DNA from: Neurospora tetraspora
Taxonomy: Eukaryota; Ascomycota; Sordariomycetes; Sordariales; Sordariaceae
Length of the DNA: 64,000 nt
Assembly: GCF_033439725.1 (NCBI RefSeq)
Contig: NW_026944387.1
Span: 2,604,001 to 2,668,000 of the forward strand
Direction of reading: 5' to 3'
Shown here: one piece after another, positions 11,451 through 23,750 of the stretch
Layout: every line of letters begins with the position of its first letter
Numbering within the stretch: the stretch's first letter is position 1
Notes under the pieces: generated by a model
The model's database searches: none
Told to the model about the DNA's origin: nothing
What the model saw: the letters and a program-made list of their open reading frames with translations, nothing else
Program-made: the position numbers and the translations under genes

Positions 11451-13286
11451 GAATCGAATAATTTACGTACTTTATCAATTCAATTCTCAAATTATTTATT
11501 AAACCGATTTATATTAATGAAATGTTCTAGATCGAACCGTACGTTCCGAACGTAGAATAACCTTTTATTATAAATTTAGCTACGTATTAAGGAATTGAAG
11601 GCGATATATCGAAATCTATTGTATTTAGTAAATTGGCTATTGTATTAGCGTATAATATATTGAATATATTTATTATAATCGATTTTCCTTATATAAGGGT
11701 TCAAATATTCAATTTGTTTATAAGGGTAGAGACTAGGAAATACCTAAAATAATAATACTTAGTTTTATCGAAATTTATTAATAGGTTAATTACGAAGGGG
11801 GCCTAGCTAAATATAATAATATTTGGGTAGTAGGGTAAGAATTAGATTTAAACCCGGACCTGGACCCGGAGCGGAAGTTGGACTTATAGGTTATTATTAT
11901 TAATTTAGAGGTTATGCTTCGGGGCTTCGAGGTTGCGGTTATTAATTATTTAGTAAATTTACGAATTGGACCGGTAGAACGTTAGGATTGGGATACGATT
12001 ACTACGAAGCTGTACCCTAAATTAATCAATATCCCTCAATATACTACTTAATATATCAAGGGCTATATTAATTTTTAAATTAATTTCGGCTAAAACTTCT
12101 TCTAATTTTACTTCTTATAATTTATCTAATTCTTTAATAATAATATTATCTATATTAATACAAATTATTTTATTTATAATATTGCTATTTTTTGATAATA
12201 TGTTAAAATGTTCTTAAATAATTTTGATATCGGTATATTAAAGGTAATATTCTTTTAAGAACCGAAGCTATATTTCGATTTTATAATAGTTAACCCTAAA
12301 TTCCCTATATATTCGATTAAAGTTTAAGTAATTTTAATAATTACGTAGCCGTAATAAGATAATATCGATTTCTTCGGGTAGCCTAGGTAGTTAAATATAA
12401 ATATAAATAATATTATAAAGAGAATTAATATAATAAGCCTTATACTTTTATTATTATTAGCTAAAGGTATAAATATTTAGTAAGGTATTAGTATTTGCGT
12501 AATTTAATAAGGGAAATAAAGTTAATTTACTAATATAAATATAGATTCGTATAATAAGTATTTCTTTTACCAGGTTGAAGGGGGGGAAATAATATTCCGG
12601 GGTATTATAATTGAAAGTATTAAATCTATATTATTTTCCCGATTATATTTAAAAAGCTTTCCCGGTTGTAACTCTATATTAATATAATAATATTGTTTAT
12701 ATATATTATTATTAACCTTTAATTAGACCTATTTTTTATTATAGCAGGTATACCTCTCTATAGTTTTAGTATTTAATATCACCTAGTAATTGTAAAGCTA
12801 TTAATAGTACGAATTTGGAATAGCTCTAGTATTTATATCGCTGTTAAATACTGGGTCCCATTCAAATTTAATACTAAGTATGCCCGGGAATCGAGGCCCA
12901 ACTGGCTCTAGTAAGGGCGTAATAGCTCTGGCACGTTCTAAACTGCGTTAACCTCTTCTTCTTCGTTAGGAAGGTTCGGGTTAAAACTATATTTCGAGAA
13001 GGCTATAATCCTATACGAAGTCGTTAATATTAAATATAATAGTTAGATTATTAAGAGGATTATTATTCCATATTTATAAACGGGGTGGCTATCTAGCTTA
13101 AAATAAATCGTCATTATCATTATCGAAATTAAAGAAATCGTCCTAATTATTATTATCCTCTTCCTTATCATCTTTATTAAACAATACCTAATACCATCTA
13201 TAATAATTACATTTAATATCGTACCTATCGAAGAAATCGCAACCGGAAAAGTCTCAATAATAATTAAAATAAACTTTATTTTCCTC

Positions 13287-13610
13287 TTAAATATTATAAT
13301 TTAGACTAGTATAAATATATACTACGCAAAATCCAATAATAGGATCCCAATTAATAGGACAGCGTACTAATCTATAAACTAGATAAATAAAATATAGTAA
13401 GTCGTCTATATTAAATTGAATATCAGCGTTATTATTATCGGCAAAATATATTAAAATATCGGGAGAATTGGATAAACGTTTACCCTCATCCCTTACTCTT
13501 CCTAAATATAGAATACAATAGTTCCTTTTATAATAACTTCCTATAATATAATCCAAACGCTCGTATATATTATTATATAAAGTATAAACTTTTCGCTAAG
13601 AAAAAATATT
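13287..13610 (-). pseudogene. Fossil frame, possible Helitron N-terminal part
   Basis: An 89-codon run without any stop is exceptional in this AT-rich DNA. It extends upstream for about 20 more codons through one TAG. It reads like real protein (for example RDEGKRLSNSPDILIYFAD and LVRCPINWDPIIGF). It lies about 2.2 kb upstream of the Rep motif and on the same strand, which would suit the long N-terminal region of a fungal Helitron protein. No motif proves that link. Confidence 0.4.
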
Positions 13611-15280
13611 CTATCAGGGTTATAAATCTAATAAATAAAATACGTAATTATTAGTATCGTTATTCCTATCGCTAATATATCGAAAGAAATAATAATTAGG
13701 ATAAAGGAATCGTTAATCTTTATTATAAATAATATAATTATCCGTATCGTTGTTCTAGTCTATAAGGGGTCGAATAATAAAACATTTCGAGTAAATAAAC
13801 TAATTATCATTATTATAAAATAGATAGGAGTCCGTATTTAGATTGCAGTCTATATAGAATTATACGATATAATAACGGCGATAAATAAATTCATCGTTAT
13901 TCCTAAATGAATATCATAAATTGAGATATTACTAAGCAATTAATATTATTAATAAAGGCGTAGGTATAATATTATCTTTTTAATTACGTTAACGAAAATA
14001 ATATTTATATTGAATTATATATCTTTATTAATAAGTTTTAACAGTTTCTTCGTCGTCCTATAAAGTAAGAGTTAGTTATAAAATATAAATACAAGAGGTA
14101 AGTGCATACCTATAAATATCTTCTATCGAACGTAAATTTTAGGATTACCTAATTAATATAAGCGGCCTTATCATTAATTATTTAGAAATTAGGAGTATAA
14201 GTTTTAAAGCGGTAAGTATTAATAATAGTTGACTAAATATCAATTTGAGGTTAGGGCTATAATAATTAAACCGAACAATTAACAGGCCATTATAAATCTA
14301 GACTAGTTCTTTAAGCCGATTGGGGTTGGATTGCCTATTATTATTACTATTATTATCTAATTTCGAACTCTTAATAGGTAACTTTATAAAGTCCGAGTTC
14401 GTCTTAATATTTTTATTATTACTACCGTTAAAAATCTAATAATTTTTAAATAGAAATATCGACTTCCTCGCTATTAAAATGTTAATAACGAGGATTAAAA
14501 CGTCGGAATACCGAAGGTTAAGGTAATTAGAATACTAGAGTTGGAGCTTGAAAGGCCAGGGCTAGGGCCGGAGCTTAAAATACTAGGGGTTAAAAGGGTT
14601 AGAACGGGACCGGTACTTAGAATATACGAAATTAAAGGTTAAAAAACGCTTTAAGAATTAGTAGTTAACGATTAACTCTAGTTCGGGTCTCTTCTAGTAA
14701 AAATAATATAATATCTATAAATCCTCTTTTATTACTAATATTAGCGGCGGTAGCAGCGGTAAGATTGGCGGTTAACCGTAAACTAGATTCTTTTTAACAT
14801 CGCCAAAATCGATTCTAAAACTAAAAAAAGGTTAGTTATTTAAAATATAACCTATTACAATAGCTAAATGCGGTTCGGATTATAATATTATCCTAATAAG
14901 CATCCTATTCACCTGAAGGTAATAAAACGATACGGTATATTAAGATTCCATTAGTAGGATTTACGCTTTTAAAGAATTTACCGTGAAATAAATAATATTA
15001 ATTAGCTAACTAACTAATAGGAAGAGAATAATATACTAGATGATAAATAAAGGGAAGGATACTTACTAGAGTATATTTATTACAATAAACATTATAAATA
15101 ATTATAACGAAGATTAGATTATTTTTACTAATAAATACTACTATTAGCTTCTTTTTACTACAAGCGTAATATCTCTTCTAAATAAGTATAGGACCCTATT
15201 AATTGCGCTACTTTTAGTTGCTAAGCGGCGGCTGTTGATTAGATTCTATCTTTAATATTTAAAAGACTAAAAGAATAAAA

Positions 15281-15400
15281 GCTAAAAAGCTAAAATAAAT
15301 TAAGAAAGGACTTTAAATATACTTAAAGCCCTTATTAGGAGCCAAAAAGCCAAAATGAACCAAAAAAGGACTTTAAATATATTTAAAGCCCTCGGACGAA
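15281..15400. repeat. 60-bp tandem duplication with internal palindrome
   Basis: Two units start at exactly 15,281 and 15,341. Each carries AAAAAGC, then GGACTTTAAATAT followed by TTAAAGCCC, a near-palindrome centred on TTTAAATATATTTAAA. Unit 1 has GCTAAAAAGCTAAAATAAATT where unit 2 has GCC, GCC, ATG and AACC. Almost every difference is C-to-T or G-to-A in unit 1. Confidence 0.75.
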
Positions 15401-17465
15401 TAGTATCTAACTCTAACTTCGCTTTGCGAATTAAGGTCCCATAATTCAAACTTCTATAAAATAACTATTATACATTAGTAAAGGATTAGGCAAATAGGCC
15501 CGCTAAGAAGGGAGGAGTAAATTAACCTTCTAAGTAAAATCAACGACAATCTCGGCGTACTATCGAAACTAACTATAGCTATTATTTCCTGCAAATATAC
15601 TTACGCCGTAACGCACAATATAAGCTAGCTAAACGACTAAAACAATATACCGTCGCGAGAACGGAAGATCGAAGAACGAACTCTTCAAATCAAAAAAGAC
15701 ATTAGCAAACCGAATTATTAAATAGAATATAAGGAAAGAAAGGGAAGAGAAGAGGGGGGAGGGGAATTTACTATTTAAATAATAAAGAAGTAAATTCGCC
15801 GCCAGTTAAATTACTAATATATTCTACGCCAGCCAATAATTAATACGTTCTACGCTGGCCTATAACCAATATATTCTATTTCATACTATAAAGAAGAAGA
15901 TATTAATAAAGGAAATGCGAAGAGGGGAAATAGAAAAAAATAGGAGGAGATGGGAAATAGGAGATAGGAGATAGGAAGGGGAATTTACCCGGCGAAAAAT
16001 AATTTTGGGCCTAAAGGGCCGCTTCGAGAACGGGATAAAAAACTTCTAGAATAACGTAGAAAGAAAGATTCCAATCCGCTTCTCTATAATCAAAAATATT
16101 AATAATTAAAATACAAAACGAAATACAAGGAAGGAAAAGGGAAGGGGGGAACTAACCCAGGAGGAGGTAATTCTAAACCTAGAGGGCCGCTTTAAAAAAT
16201 ATATAAAGTAATATAATATAGGAAGTGGGGAAATAATTCGAAAATAATTTTAAAAGATTTCTAAAATTAAATATAGAGTTTAATTTCAAATACGAGAATA
16301 TAAATAAAGAGGAAAGAGTTTGAAGGTCGAGAAAGGCGGGGGGAGGGGGATTCTTATACCCTTTTAGGAAGTAGCCGACAAATACTAGAAATTTCCGCTA
16401 ATCGCTAGAAATTTTACTACCAACCGTATTAATAAGCGTACTATTACTTATTATACGTTTACTATCGTCATGACTATTTAATCTAATAGTAGAAAATAGT
16501 ATTAAAATAGAAAGGGTGGTGGGTAGTAAAAATATTAAAAGTATTAAAGTGGAAAGAGGTATACGATTTTAAAATTTTGGGTAGGGTCCGCGGTTTACTA
16601 ATTAAATAACGTATTTTATTAGGTTAGTGATAATTATTAGTAATCGAATTAATAATTAGTAAATAGTATTGCGATTTCTTTTATTAGTATTAAAAAAGAA
16701 GGTAGAATAATTTAGAATAGCGGTCGCGGGTAGTGATAAAAGAAATAGTATTTATACTTTCCTCGAAATACCCTACCTACTTTAATCCGGCAACCGCGAT
16801 AATAATATAAAATAATACGCGATTCAATACAAATCCCAAAAATCGTACAAACGGTTTCGCAATCGTTTAAAGGATTGAAATTAACGATTTAAGAGCTTTA
16901 TTAATATTATACAATAATTATAATAATAAAAAGTTAAAGTATTAGGTATTAACGTTAACAATATTAAGGTGGGGTTTATACCTACCTCACCCTATTAATC
17001 GCGCCCAACCCTAAAATAATACGTAATTGAATATACTCTATAAAAATCGTATAAACGGTCGTCGCACTCGTTTGAAGGCCTAAAATAAAAAAATATTAAA
17101 GATTCTAAATAATTTCTAGTATTACACAATAATTACAGCGATAAAAGAGGTAGTATTATTAATTAAAAGTAGTAGAATTGAAGGTAGTAAGGTAAAAGGT
17201 AGAGGTAAAAGGTAGAAGTAAAAAGGAGTACTGGGAGTGCTAGATTTGCCGGGACTATTAAGACTGCTAGGACTGCTAGGACTATTAAGACTATTAAAGA
17301 TAGTTATATAGTCGTATATAAATTATAAATAGCCGTCCGCCTGGTCGTATTGAATTATATTGGGTCGAATACTATAATACCGTTTGCAACTATATTTTAC
17401 ACTATATTTCTTAGCAAAAGATATAGGAGAATTAGACGATTTTATTGTATTTAATAGCATTTTTT

Positions 17466-17775
17466 ACATTCTAATGCACGCAATTACTATTGAGGTACGA
17501 TAGTCTGAAGGTGTTGAAATATAGTATAGTCTGCGTTGTTATTAAAATTGTATCTTGCTTGGCGTTGGAATTTCCTTTTTAGGTCTGCCAAGACGGGTGT
17601 TTTTTTTTTGTATTTTGGACTGTAATAAATAGAATCGCCGCGCCTTCCGCCCTTCGATATAGGGCCTATGGACCTACGACCTCTGGTGTGGAAAACCATG
17701 ACACTTTTGGGCCCCGGACATCGAATCTCGTAAAGGCATGGGCGCTTCAAATATATATAATATAAACATTCTAAT
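17466..17775. mobile_element. Unmutated ~290-bp insertion with 10-bp direct repeats
   Basis: ACATTCTAAT occurs at 17,466-17,475 and 17,766-17,775. Between them lies an island with normal composition and abundant CpA and TpG, ending in an AT-rich tail (AAATATATATAATATAA). Sequence on both sides is fully RIP-altered. RIP in Neurospora ignores duplications shorter than roughly 400 bp, so a short late insertion would look like this. Direct repeats plus an AT-rich tail resemble a SINE-like or other short retroposed insertion. The minus strand has an open frame of 87 codons beginning MKRPCLYEIRC, but I recognise no domain. The insert class and the duplication are inferred; a 10-bp match could be chance in AT-rich DNA. 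Confidence 0.5.
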
Positions 17776-19802
17776 ATATAATAATACCTAAACTAATCTT
17801 AAATATAAAAATATTACAACTTAATATCTCGCCCTACAAATACTTAATTAACTATTAATATACTATAAGGCCACGTTATACTATATAATACCTATTTGCG
17901 TACGGGCTATTCGATTACAACTATATAAAGTAAATAATTAATAGAATTCTATAATAATATAAACCCGCCTAAATACTAACGCTAAGGCTTATATTCCCTT
18001 ACCAAATAGGGAATCATTATACTACGAATAACATACAAAGAGCACTAATATATAATGAAACGCTTTAAATATAAAAAATCAACTAGCCTAACAACTTAGA
18101 CCGGATACATACGTATTTCCAATCCTAATATAGGAGGGCGCCTACCCAAAGGAGCGATAAGAATAACGGGGGCCTATAATTAAAATACCAAATAAATTTA
18201 AATTGTAAATTAAAAATAATAAATAGCCAAGTTAAACCGAATAAATAAATAATGTAACCAAACAATTTCGTATTCGCCAAATACATTATAAGTGAAATTA
18301 TCCCGCACCCTACGCCCAAGGACAGCCTAATACTACTAAGGCTATCGAAGACTTAAATAAGAAAAGAGTCGATAATTTACTTAACTACCTAGTAGATTCC
18401 GGGCCTACGAATCCAATTCGATTAATTCACAAGGATTAAAGTAGATACATTAATATACTTAACCTATATAAGAGTTACAACCAACGAAATAAAGTAAAAT
18501 AGGGACGAAAGAACTTATTTTGCATTGAAAATATAAAATATAAATTCGATTTCGAAAATAAGAATCTATTTCGAGGCCCTCTATTAAAAATATAAAAAAC
18601 CTATAGATAATTAATAACGATATAATCGATATAAAGTAAAGTTTATCTAAATAAAATTTTTAAAATAATAAAGGAAAATAAAAATAAAAGAACACTACTA
18701 GTACGTAGAGCTTATCTCTCCATAGAGAAATAGTAAGTAAAATACTAGGAGGATTAGGGAAGATAATCGATAATAATATTACAATCAATATATAATAAGG
18801 TTTATATAAATTAAATTACTAATATAATAAAATAAGAACGAAAAAATACTACCAATACGAAGAAATTATTTCTCTATAGAAAAATAATAAATTAGGTACT
18901 AATAATATAAATTCCGTTAATATTAATTATTACCGTAACCGACTCACTACTAATTATAATACCTGTAAATAATATCACGAAATTGAATAAACGGTACGAT
19001 ATACGACAGTAAGATATAAAATAGCGTTAGAACTATTATATATAACCTTCCGCTATTAACTATATAAATAAAACTACAGTATAAAATACAGGCAAAAAAA
19101 GAAGTTATAAAAGCCTTACCTACGTAGAGATAGTATAAAAAGCCATTACTATTAATATTGAAAATAGCATAGAAACTTTAATATTAAAAGTAAATAAATA
19201 TATCCCTTATTTAATACTATTATTAGAACCCCGAATAAATAGCCCTTATAAGAATTATAATTACTATTTATAACCGACTAATAAAATAATAAAAGTAAAG
19301 AGTAAATAAAAGCTAAAAAAATTAATACTACTTAATAAACTAGGCTATTATTATAACCCTCTTAATAGCTCAAAAAGGTTTTATACCTATCTTCAATAAA
19401 ATCCTTCAAATTAAATTAAATGAACGGTATATTAACGCTTACTAAATTATTTATATTAAGCTTATAAATACTATACAAAACCTTTTTACTAAATATTTTA
19501 TACGCTTAGATATATTCTTTTTCGGTTCCGAAATATTTTACTATATTGTACAAGGGGCTATTAATCCTATATACTTTATATTTAACACCCTTATATATAA
19601 TATATCTCTTTAATGAAATAACGACATTAAAACGCTCCTTTATAAATTTTAAAGTCTCCGTCTTATTTATACTAAATTTAGTAAATTTAGATATAATTAC
19701 GTAAAGAATCTTTATTAAAAGGGTAGCGAATACGAGGAGCTTCGTATAATAAATAGAATTGCCCTAATTATATATAGGGGAATTTATTAGGATTTACAAA
19801 TT

Positions 19803-19911
19803 TTCTTTAACTACTTTAATAATAAAACGAATATCTTCTTTAGCTACTTAAATAGTAAGACGGGTGTTTTCTTTAATTACTTGAATAGTAAAACGGGCCT
19901 CTTCTTTAAAA
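19803..19911. repeat. 33-bp minisatellite
   Basis: Units start at 19,803, 19,836, 19,869 and (partial) 19,902, each beginning TTCTTTA and containing a TACTT...ATAGTAA-like core and ACGGG or ACGAA. The period is exactly 33 nt. On the minus strand it encodes an 11-residue repeat of the form T-R-L-T-I-Q-V-x-K-E-x, with one Q codon now TAA. Confidence 0.8.
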
Positions 19912-19984
19912 GTAAAATAAACTTCCTCAGTTGCTTCGAATTTAATTAAAAGGGTTTATTCATTAATTTAAAGTTATTCGAATA

Positions 19985-20420
19985 AGTTTATAAGTAACGA
20001 AAGTAAATTAAAATATTCACTTTCTTTCTCTATAGAGAAATCTATCTTTATAAGACTAGTATTTATAATTACTTTCTTCGTAGTAAAAGTAATATTTACA
20101 ATTACTATATTTTTAATTAAAAGGGCTTACTCGTTAATTTAGGGTTGCCTAAGTAGGTTCGTAAATAACGAAAATAGGTTAGAGTAATTATTTTCTTTCT
20201 CTATAGAAAAATCTATTTCTATAAGATTAACCTCTTCGGCTACTTTCTTCGTAGTAAAATTAGTATTTATAATTATTATACTCTCAATAAGATTGGTATT
20301 TATAATTATTATACTCTTAGTAAAAATAGGTTACCTATTAATTGGGTATTGTTTATATAAGCTTATAAGTAACGAAAGTAAATTAGGGTAATTATTTTCT
20401 TTCTTTATAGAGAAATTTAT
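19985..20420. repeat. Long tandem repeat, 171 and 204 bp periods
   Basis: The words TAAGTAACGAAAGTAAATTA (19,991 and 20,366) and TAAATAACGAAAATAGGTTA (20,162) mark three copies. Each is followed by TTTCTTTCT(C/T)TATAGA(G/A)AAAT. An internal 33-bp duplication (GTATTTATAATTATTATACT at 20,263 and 20,296) accounts for the difference between the two periods. Confidence 0.8.
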
Positions 20421-22888
20421 TGACTCCAGGTCTTATTTATTAAATATATTAAAAGCGCTATCGGCGCCTAAACGCCGCCGTTTAAAAATTAGTACGAATA
20501 AATTTTCGCCCCTGTTAATATTACACTTAAAGGGTAAAAGCTAAAGTTTCAATAGCGTTACTAGGGCTAAATACCGAACTATTAATTTACTTTCGCCGTT
20601 TCGTAAAATATTTAATTACTTATTATTTTCGATTTTAATATCGGTCTAGCTAATTTCGTCTGCGAATTTGCTTTAAATAACAAGGCGTTTGTAAACGTTA
20701 TTCTTCGCCGCTCCAATCAGAATATTCGCTAAACTGATTAAAAATAACCTCCTCTCCTTTTACAACTATTAATATTATATAATATATTCGATAAATTACT
20801 AAATAAAACCGATTTAGTCGACCGATTACTAAGCGATTTCAATTTAGTTGATAGATTACTAAGTAATTTCGACTAATTATTTTAGTATTAAAATTATATT
20901 AGGATAGCCGCGGAAATAAAATTCGATAAATATTAGGTTGAAAATAGAAAGTATTTTTAAAAGATATTTATAGATTAGATTGGCCTCGAACTTGTAAGGG
21001 TCCTAGGCGTATAAAGAAATGATAAACGAATATATATTTCCAATTCGGATAGTACAAATAATATAATAATTATTTACGCTCTAAAGAAGGGAGGCTACCT
21101 ATAAATACTTATTAAATTTATAGGATATCAACGCCTTAATAGCCTCGTACGCTAATTAGTCTGTAAATACGAACTTTTGATATATTAAATACTAATTCCT
21201 AATTATAAGGAAAATATTTACTAAAATACGTTAATAAATAATTATATTATTTCTTTATAAAGAAAGAAATATTAACCTTACGTATAATACGCTTTTTTTA
21301 CTAATAATTAATAGTCTTATAAATAGTAGGAAGATATTATTCTATTAATTGTATCTACTTAATATAGAATAGGCGGCTAATATATTATAGGATTGTAGGG
21401 ACGTTCTATATAAAGAAGAGACCGATACCAATATAATATTATTAATATACGTTTAAACCGATTATATTAATATTAAAATTTAAAATTAAAATATTAATAT
21501 CCGTATATAGCGAATTCTAATTAATAATAATAATAATTTACTCTAATTACGATTATTAAGAGCGGATAAATTAGGTAATAAAATTATACTTTTTAAAATA
21601 ATTATAAGCGTCCTATTAAAATATTAATTTAATATTATAATAAAACTTTTCCGAGGTATTATTAATATTTATATTTAAAGGAAGTTGATTATAATGAACA
21701 TACGCTTCTACTATAATTTCTATTAAAAATATTATTAAACAATTTAAATTTAGAGGGGCGACTTTGAATAATTAAATCCTATTATTCGTCCCAGTTTAAT
21801 AGGGAGCTAATTATTAGGGTCTTAATTGAGTTGGGCGAAGGTATATATTAAACCCCTATTAAAATTCTATTTAATTAGCGTTTTAATAGTTTTTATACCA
21901 AATTTCACAGTGATTTTATTATTATCATCGCTAATAATATCACTATTAGTAGGGAACCCCAAGTTATAATTTAGGAAGTTCTATATTTATATTTTTAGAT
22001 TATTTATAATTTCGTTATAAACGTTGAAGAATTCTTAAATATAATAATTTTGTGCAAAATACTACATAGCGCGAATATACGCTATCTTTAACCCCTTTAG
22101 GCTTACTTCATCGCCGTCGCTATTACTATCTATAGTAACCGCATTAATATAAATTTACTTTAATATCCCGTCGGTTAAAATTAATATTATATTAGGGAAG
22201 TATTAATATCCGAATCCTACGCGCTTAATTAATATTAATAGAATAGTCGCCGAAGGGTAAATTATAAGGCCGTTCGGTAGTATCATTATCATAATTATTC
22301 TATAGGATAATTAAATATATTTATAATTAGAAATAATATTGGTAATATCCGCCGATATTACTACGTTAGTATTTATAATAAAAATTTAGGTACGGTCTAA
22401 GAAGGCTTACTATTTAAACCCTTATTCTTATTCGGTCTTTTATAAAAATATAAATATATAATATAAAATATTATTATAGAATTAATAGGCCGAAGTCTTA
22501 AGAGAACAATTAAAATTCTCTAATTATATTAGAATTTATCCCTCTATAAGATTGAATATTATAATAAGGATATTAGCGTTATCCTAAATTATTTTAACAA
22601 AAGTATTTAAATTAATAATGCGGTTTAGGAGAGGCGTTACTAATACGAAAATAATAGTATATTTAAATATAAATCTAATTTACCACTATATTACGGAATT
22701 TTAACTTTATAAAAATTATACTTCATTATAAATAACCTAGTAAAATTCAATACCTTCTACCCTAATCATCCGTAATTTATAGCGGAATTAGACTTATTCT
22801 CTAATTCCATTATTTGAAGTAGGGTTTTTACGTACATTAATTTAAAATAGTTTCGATACAGCGTATTATTTCTCTATAAGGAAATTTA

Positions 22889-23098
22889 CTCGTTTATATC
22901 CCCTATTTTATCAATTTTCTCTTCAGCTAAATATATTTCTAATAAATTATCGTCGATATTTTTATTTTCTTCGAAACTAAATTGAATAGCGGTTTTGAAA
23001 ATACTTTTTTTTACAATAATCTTTTTAAACCCTTTTTTAATAGTACCCTTCCCTATACCGGTTTTTTTAATTGTAGCCTTTTTAATAGGTTTACCAGA
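22889..23098 (-). pseudogene. Stop-free lysine-rich fossil frame
   Basis: Seventy codons are open between a TAA at 23,101-23,099 and a TAA at 22,888-22,886. The first half is very basic (GKPIKKATIKKTGIGKGTI and more of the same) and the second half acidic (NIDDNLLEIYLAEEKIDKIG). Beyond each stop the frame still reads as protein-like sequence. The Lys/Thr/Gly pattern resembles linker-histone-like or DNA-binding tails, but this is only composition. It lies on the same strand as the repeat-protein fossil 2 kb away and could belong to the same dead element. Confidence 0.4.
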
Positions 23099-23620
23099 TT
23101 AAATAAATATATTAGCGGGGATTATACTACGTAACTTAAACGAATCCTCCGGTTTTCTATTATTTTCTATATATATTTATTTACTTAGCGGCGGTAATAC
23201 GTTAGGACGGCCGTTAAAATAATAATATACGCCGGTTTAGAATCGTTTCGGCTAATAATTATATTTTATATAAATTCGTTAAATTCTATTTAAAGAAATA
23301 TTACCTATACTTACGGGTTTTTTACGTTTATAATTAACCTATAACTATAAAAATATTTGAAGGTTAGTATATTGCCGAATATTATAATATATTTATAAAA
23401 GGTTTATGTAATAAGTAAAACTAGTATTAAAATTAATAACGGGTATATTAGAATAGGAATCCTTTTATTATAATTATTTTGGACCCTATGCGTATATATA
23501 CAGATTACTATTATATATATAATAATTTTTCTAATATTAATATCGTTAATTAATATAGTAGTTTTTAAAGGGCTCTATTTAAATTAATAAATAATATATA
23601 TATTTAAATCGCGAAATTAA

Positions 23621-23750
23621 TATATAACGGCTTTAAATTATTTTTCTATAGAGGATTTCAGGAGGTAAGAATAGGAATAAATAGTATATAATAGTTTTAA
23701 ATAGTTTTTTTATAGAGAAAGTGTAAGGAGGCGCGAATAGAAATAAATAC
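23621..23750. repeat. Two-copy tandem repeat, about 64 bp
   Basis: Copies start at 23,621 and 23,685 (TATATAACGGCTTTAAATTA and TATATAATAGTTTTAAATAG). Each continues through a CTATAGAG or TATAGAG motif, GGAGG and AATAG...AATAAAT. The copies differ mostly by transitions. Confidence 0.6.

Larger units (their letters stand above)
19610..20760 (-). pseudogene. Fossil of a protein with nested 11- and 57/68-aa repeats
   Basis: One minus-strand frame can be followed from about 20,757 to at least 19,800. Its 12 internal stops are all TAA or TAG, with no TGA, as expected from mutated CAA and CAG. It begins near LANILIGAAKNNVYKRL, passes a basic patch (FKRRRLGADSAF) near 20,470, then enters repeats. 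Three large units share DFSIEKE...NLLSLL and INE-stop-ALLIK; equivalent positions lie at 20,366, 20,162 and 19,991, so periods are 204 and 171 nt, both multiples of three. The 33-nt difference is one extra copy of an 11-residue unit (SIIIINTNLIE). A separate 11-residue array follows at 19,803-19,911. The family is unknown; it could be a gene or an element protein. Confidence 0.65.
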
